NCBI RefSeq assembly: GCF_010015585.1
Contig: NW_022985069.1
Location: 1,841,846-1,905,845, forward strand
Source of the DNA: Eremomyces bilateralis CBS 781.70
Taxonomy: Eukaryota > Ascomycota > Dothideomycetes > Eremomycetales > Eremomycetaceae
Length of the DNA: 64,000 nt
Reading direction: 5' to 3'
Positions 56,767 to 64,000 of the stretch are shown piece after piece. A program made the position numbers and the translations under genes. Within the stretch, counting starts at the first letter, position 1, and every line of letters begins with the position of its first letter. Under the pieces are notes generated by a model. That model made no database searches. It was not told the origin of the DNA and saw only the letters and a list, made by a program, of their open reading frames with translations.

Positions 56767-59515
56767 GGTGGATGCTCTACAAGGTATGTTTGAACTGTGA
56801 CAAGGTCGGTTATGTAGGGAAGATCCAGGAGAATAGGACCCTTGATAGCACTATGGTCGAGAGGGATGAATTTCGTCATGACAATACTTAGGGAATTAGG
56901 GGCTTGATGACATCTGTAGAATATTCGAGAGAGGATGGAGGAAGTGTATTAAAGAATATTAGATCCTGAGGCTGCATCAACCGTACAGTAAATTATGACA
57001 CCGTCTTGAAGCTGTCTGGCTGCCTGTCCCACTGTAACTGAGATCCAACATTTCAAACTCACGATGTAAGTATAGATACATGAGGCAGGTATCTGGTGGT
57101 CTAGAACTAAACTTTGAGTTGCCTAGTGAGCTACTGGTATCCCGTCAACCAGGTTTCCCCTCAATCCAATTGAAGTTGGTTCAGTACCACAGAGTCCATC
57201 TGTAGATAATACGTTCATCCATTTTTGAACTCAAATATACCTGCAGAAAAACACGTCGGCTCCAACCCCCGGCTATGCAATGTGACAGATTGGACGCCTC
57301 GGATTCTGTGATATTAGGCTTCGCCCTTTTTCATGGGCATTTCTAGGCCATCAGATTGTGATGAGTTTGGAAGGGAACCTGATAGGGGATAGACTCCGTA
57401 GAGACCTTGTCGGCGTGAGGTCATCAATTGTAGATATCAGAAAATCCCCCAAGACAAATGCCTCAAGTCCTAGCTCTTCCACAAATCAAGAACGATATGT
57501 CGGATCATTCGAAAGGAACCACCGAGTTTCGCATCCCGGAGCTTTGCAAAAAACCAGGATATCATTCCCCTCTCCCCAAGCCTCTGCATTCAGGTACACA
57601 CATCTCGGATCGGGAAACCCATGAAGACTGGTTGGCAAACAATGGAAGGACTGAAAGGATTCAAGAAGATTCCTTCCTCATGAAATGGACTGTGGTATTC
57701 AGACGGAACACTCTGGTTGTAGAATAATGTAGGAAACCCGGTGTTTAGGGGTTTGGTAACATACGTTACTTCATGTCTGACAGAACGATACCGTAGAATA
57801 CCTACTTTAAGACAAGGAATAGTTTGCTCAAAAGCAAGAAGAGGATGGTGATGAACGACTTTCTCCATTCTCGACGAAGAGATGACTTCCTCCGCAGACA
57901 GGAGACGTGGTAAGCTGCCCCTGCAATTACCGCTCGATCTTGGAAAGTACAAGCGAGGAACCATGTGCAACATGTTTTCGTATCCCAATATCTTGCTCCC
58001 TCCAATGGTCCTATTGAAAACCCCAAACCTGTTCTTCTGTGCCTAGTAGTGACAGAAACCATAACGATAGTCCACGTTCGAACGCACAGCATCATCATGC
58101 GATGGTACGTCTTGATTAGCTTTGAGGCGATGGAGCTCCATGTTGCTATTATTATTCACGATTCGCGCCTCATCGCTGTTCCGCCCCAATACCCACTGTT
58201 CTGATATTTCCCCCTGCATTTGAAGCACCTGGTGTCCGGGTAACCGAGATCCAAGCAGCGCCATTTCGCATGGCGTCTCCTCAGTCCTTGGTCCTCATTT
58301 CTCACCCCACGCCTCAAAGCAAAAGTCCAAAGGAGTCAATTGGAGGCTGGAGCTGAACAATTGAAGAATCAAGAAACCATCCGTGATGAATTGATGATCC
58401 AACTGAATGGTGTGGATTGTGGATCCAAATCAGAAACGCGGACGCTCCGCCCTGCCGATCAATAATTACCGGCCATAGCGTGCGGAAAGTTTGCAGCGCC
58501 CCAGAGACCGATTCCACCACTGCCCTAGCGTTTTCATGGTCAGATCCAGAGCACAGTCGGCTTTGCCAGTCGCCACCAACGTCGGATGCTGGATACCGAA
58601 TACGCCACCGAAGATGAAGGCGATGTTCGTGACAGACATAGAAGAGCAATTCAGACGTGAAAAAGGCATGAGTAGATGAATCGAGCCTCGTGGTCTTCGG
58701 CATGGATGGAATGTGGGCCAATTCCAAGTTCATGGAGGGCTGATTCGGTTTCATCAGGGTCATCCTGTTCCTGAATCGGAAAATTTCCAGGGGAACGCCC
58801 ATCAACGATTCAAGTCTGGGAAACTAGGGGAAGACCCTCCAAGCTCGAACCATACCATCGTGCATATCGTTGGATAGAGATTCAAGAATGGAGATGGGAC
58901 GTGCCGAAATTCCATGGCTGGATTCTGCGGTTTCTAGGGCTAATATTACTCCGCCTCAAAGACTCGGGCTAGAGCGTCAAGAATCAGGACTTGCCGACTT
59001 GGTGAGCTGAGAGCCTGAGAAGTAAGAAAAGCCCGGATGGGAGAAAGATCTGCACTCAGTTGGTGCCGAAAGTGGGTCGGCTAGTTGCTGGTTTGTGTAG
59101 TGTACGGGAATATAAGAAATCTGAGCTCTAGATAGCAGATGGAAGGATATTAATAAGGACCAGGACCATATTGGTCATTATTGGATAGCTTGCATCCACC
59201 TTGTGTGTCTTTCTGTGTGTCCTGTGCGTCTTGTCCTCACCGTCTTCGTTTCACCCCTCCATCCCTCCAACCACCAGCCATCCTACTATCATCATTCACT
59301 ACTTCGGCGTCGTACACCACCATTTTAAATAGGCTCATTACCGCCTCCGTTTCGTGTCAACATCCTCATCTTCTCTCCCTCTACTTCGGCTCCCGATTGT
59401 GTCTGTTCCTCCAATCTCTACCGCCACCACTTCTACACGAACCATCTCCAAGCCCCCTCTCCTCAACAGCTTATTTTAGGCGATTCGGTTCGCTGACACC
59501 CTCACCTCTACAGCC
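56767..59515. other. Gene-poor stretch of 2.7 kb before gfaA
   Basis: This is the longest stretch without an assignable gene. Open frames of 70-160 codons occur on both strands (for example minus 57590-57988, 58043-58264, 58314-58805) but none has a family signature, and neighbouring frames do not connect convincingly. The last 330 bases are strongly pyrimidine-rich and look like the gfaA leader and core promoter. Confidence 0.5.
59190..59515 (+). promoter_or_regulatory. Pyrimidine-rich leader/core promoter of gfaA
   Basis: A roughly 320-base C/T-rich tract ends at the gfaA ATG. Long CT tracts before the start are usual for highly expressed fungal housekeeping genes and often mark the transcription start zone. 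Confidence 0.45.
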
Positions 59516-61833
<2,318 letters not shown>

Positions 61834-62547
61834 GGATAGTACTCGTTGTCGTGTCGTCGATCATCGATGGCATCGACTGGGGCGAGAAGGCGTCTTTGGC
61901 AGCAAAAATGCATCGCTTGGGGAGGGAATTTATGACCCACCGGTTGGATTTATGGATTCACCAGAAACGAAGGAATGGTCTGATGGTATTGCAGTGATGG
62001 TCATTATGTGTGGTAATTCGATGAATGAATTTTGACGTTTACTGATTTACAAGTGTGAAAGGGATGTACATTTGTGTTGAGTTGGCGATGGAGAATCGTA
62101 ATGTGATGGATTTGAAATGGCACGTGTGAAGAACATTCGTTGCGTATGTATCTGAATTTGTCAACTGATGAAGCTAGAGTGCTCTAATTAATGGTGACGC
62201 TGATCTGGACATTGAGGTTGCAGAGCTGAGGGAGTTATTGCCTCAGGCAGAATATCCAAGGTCACGTGCGAGCAGGGATATGATTGTTTCTGCCTTGGAG
62301 CCTTGGAGCCTGAGGCCGAACATTGTGGGGGAATTCCGCTGTCCCTCCACAGCCCACACAGGTCAGCAGCATCGCGATGAGAACCACGATCAACATGAAC
62401 CGAGACCGCCCGGTTTGACCTTCCATTGGACATTGAATCTACACTATTGTTCATCAAGCTACTCGAGTCATCGGGTTGTTGTGGTGGGATATATTACTGC
62501 CTCCAGTACACTACTCACCGAAGAGCCGAGTTCACAACATCGACATC
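61834..62547. other. Intergenic region, gfaA to rib4
   Basis: About 0.7 kb between tandem plus-strand genes. It contains a CACGTG core at 62263-62268. A plus-strand frame at 62238-62573 overlaps the rib4 start in another frame and has no family likeness. Confidence 0.5.
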
Positions 62548-63342
<795 letters not shown>

Positions 63343-64000
63343 TAAACCCGAGTAAGGGACAATCGAGAATAGTTAGCATGATATGTATTGCGCACGATCT
63401 GGAGCACGTGAGGCGTGTACTTGTGTTCTGGAATCATACCAGTAGCTGTCCGGGTTCCGCACTCGTGTTGCAGTTGTCAGTCGTAGTTGATGGGTGATAC
63501 ACGTAAGATAGGTGGAAAGGTGACTGATGAATTGGTTGGATTGAATGGATTGAATGGATTGAATGGATTGAATGGATTGAATGGATTGAATGGATTGATT
63601 GATTGAATGGATTGAATGGATTGAATGAATTGATTGAATTGATTGATTGAATGGATTGAATGGAACTTATATCCGATCGCGGTGTGTATCCAGAGTAATA
63701 AGAGGAAGACGCGCCCCTTGCAATCTTGGCGTCGAAGATTCAGCGCACGTTCACCTCCAGTCAGTCGTTCAGTTGTTCTTGGTGCACTCCCATCATCAAC
63801 TTCACCCTTGACCAGACTGCCACCTGGAATGCATCTCTCTTCTCTCCTTCCGTCCTCTCTCCTTCTCATTTCCTCAATTCCCTCAACACGTTCACGTGGC
63901 ATATTGGACGCATTACCGATTCGAACCATTTGATGCGACGTTGCGGACCTCGACCCACGGGCTCCTCACTCGCATCCATCCTCCCTATACGGCAATCCCG
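63343..64000. other. Right-edge intergenic region
   Basis: About 0.66 kb after rib4, holding a nine-base minisatellite (listed). A plus-strand ATG at 63933 opens a frame to the window edge, but 22 codons are too few to call a gene. Confidence 0.5.
63537..63664. repeat. Minisatellite, nine-base TTGAATGGA unit
   Basis: Six exact tandem nine-base copies run from 63541 to 63594, followed by degenerate copies mixed with TTGA tetranucleotides to about 63664. On the minus strand it encodes a repeating Phe-Asn-Pro run inside a spurious frame. Likely variable between strains. Confidence 0.95.

Noticed and set aside
58314-58805. Minus-strand frame of 163 codons in the gene-poor stretch.
   Set aside because: Overlapping frames on the same strand look equally plausible and none has splice-linked partners or recognisable motifs.
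63477-63929. Minus-strand frame with a Phe-Asn-Pro repeat.
   Set aside because: Open only because the minisatellite unit is nine bases; the rest has no protein-like character.
63933-64000. Possible start of a plus-strand gene at the right edge.
   Set aside because: Only 22 codons are visible, with no signal peptide or family motif.

Overview
The window is ordinary euchromatic DNA from a filamentous ascomycete, most likely Eurotiomycetes (Aspergillaceae-like). The basis is 26 protein-coding genes in 64 kb, almost all split by short GT-AG introns (43-115 nt) with CTRAY branch points just before the acceptor, together with orthologues typical of that group: HxB, SrcA, GfdA with an internal insert, Big1, a proteasome alpha7 with an internal insert, and lumazine synthase with a serine-rich insert. 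Codon use and gene spacing look uniform. I found no tRNA, rRNA, CRISPR array, transposon or virus-derived element. Exon borders were placed by hand from splice signals, reading phase and protein-family continuity. They are predictions.

Left third (1-24 kb): amino-terminal half of molybdenum cofactor sulfurase, a WD40-cyclophilin (PPWD1 type), a secreted CAP/PR-1 protein, a securin-like protein, tropomyosin, ribosome-biogenesis factor Rrp17, a C2-domain protein with an uncharacterised C-terminal region, the ER targeting factor Snd2/TMEM208, PAPS reductase and glycogen debranching enzyme. Middle (24-46 kb): Arl2-type GTPase, glycerol-3-phosphate dehydrogenase, the TFIIH kinase Kin28/Cdk7, mitoribosomal protein mS41, an amino-acid permease, a large WRN-like 3'-5' exonuclease, Trm112, a SERCA calcium pump and a GAF-containing hybrid histidine kinase. 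Right third (46-64 kb): a decayed C2H2 zinc-finger gene, Big1, mitoribosomal protein mL59, proteasome beta3 (Pup3), an unknown 270-aa protein, proteasome alpha7 (Pre10), a truncated metallophosphoesterase pseudogene, a 2.7-kb stretch without a recognisable gene, glucosamine-6-phosphate synthase and lumazine synthase.

The genes do not form an operon or a metabolite cluster. They are mainly housekeeping genes. Loose themes are proteostasis (Pup3, Pre10, the cyclophilin, Snd2), cell wall and storage carbohydrate (GfaA, Big1, debranching enzyme), osmotic and calcium stress (GfdA, SrcA, histidine kinase), mitochondrial translation (mS41, mL59) and RNA or ribosome work (Rrp17, Trm112, Kin28). Several neighbours are divergent and share 0.4-0.6 kb promoters.

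I did not find a convincing undescribed system. The best leads are a candidate securin, the 1.3-kDa-scale (about 1,334-residue) exonuclease with a coiled-coil amino terminus, a Kin28 intron that can be read through in frame, two proteasome genes whose first exon is only the start codon, a CAP protein lacking key cavity residues, and two decayed genes.
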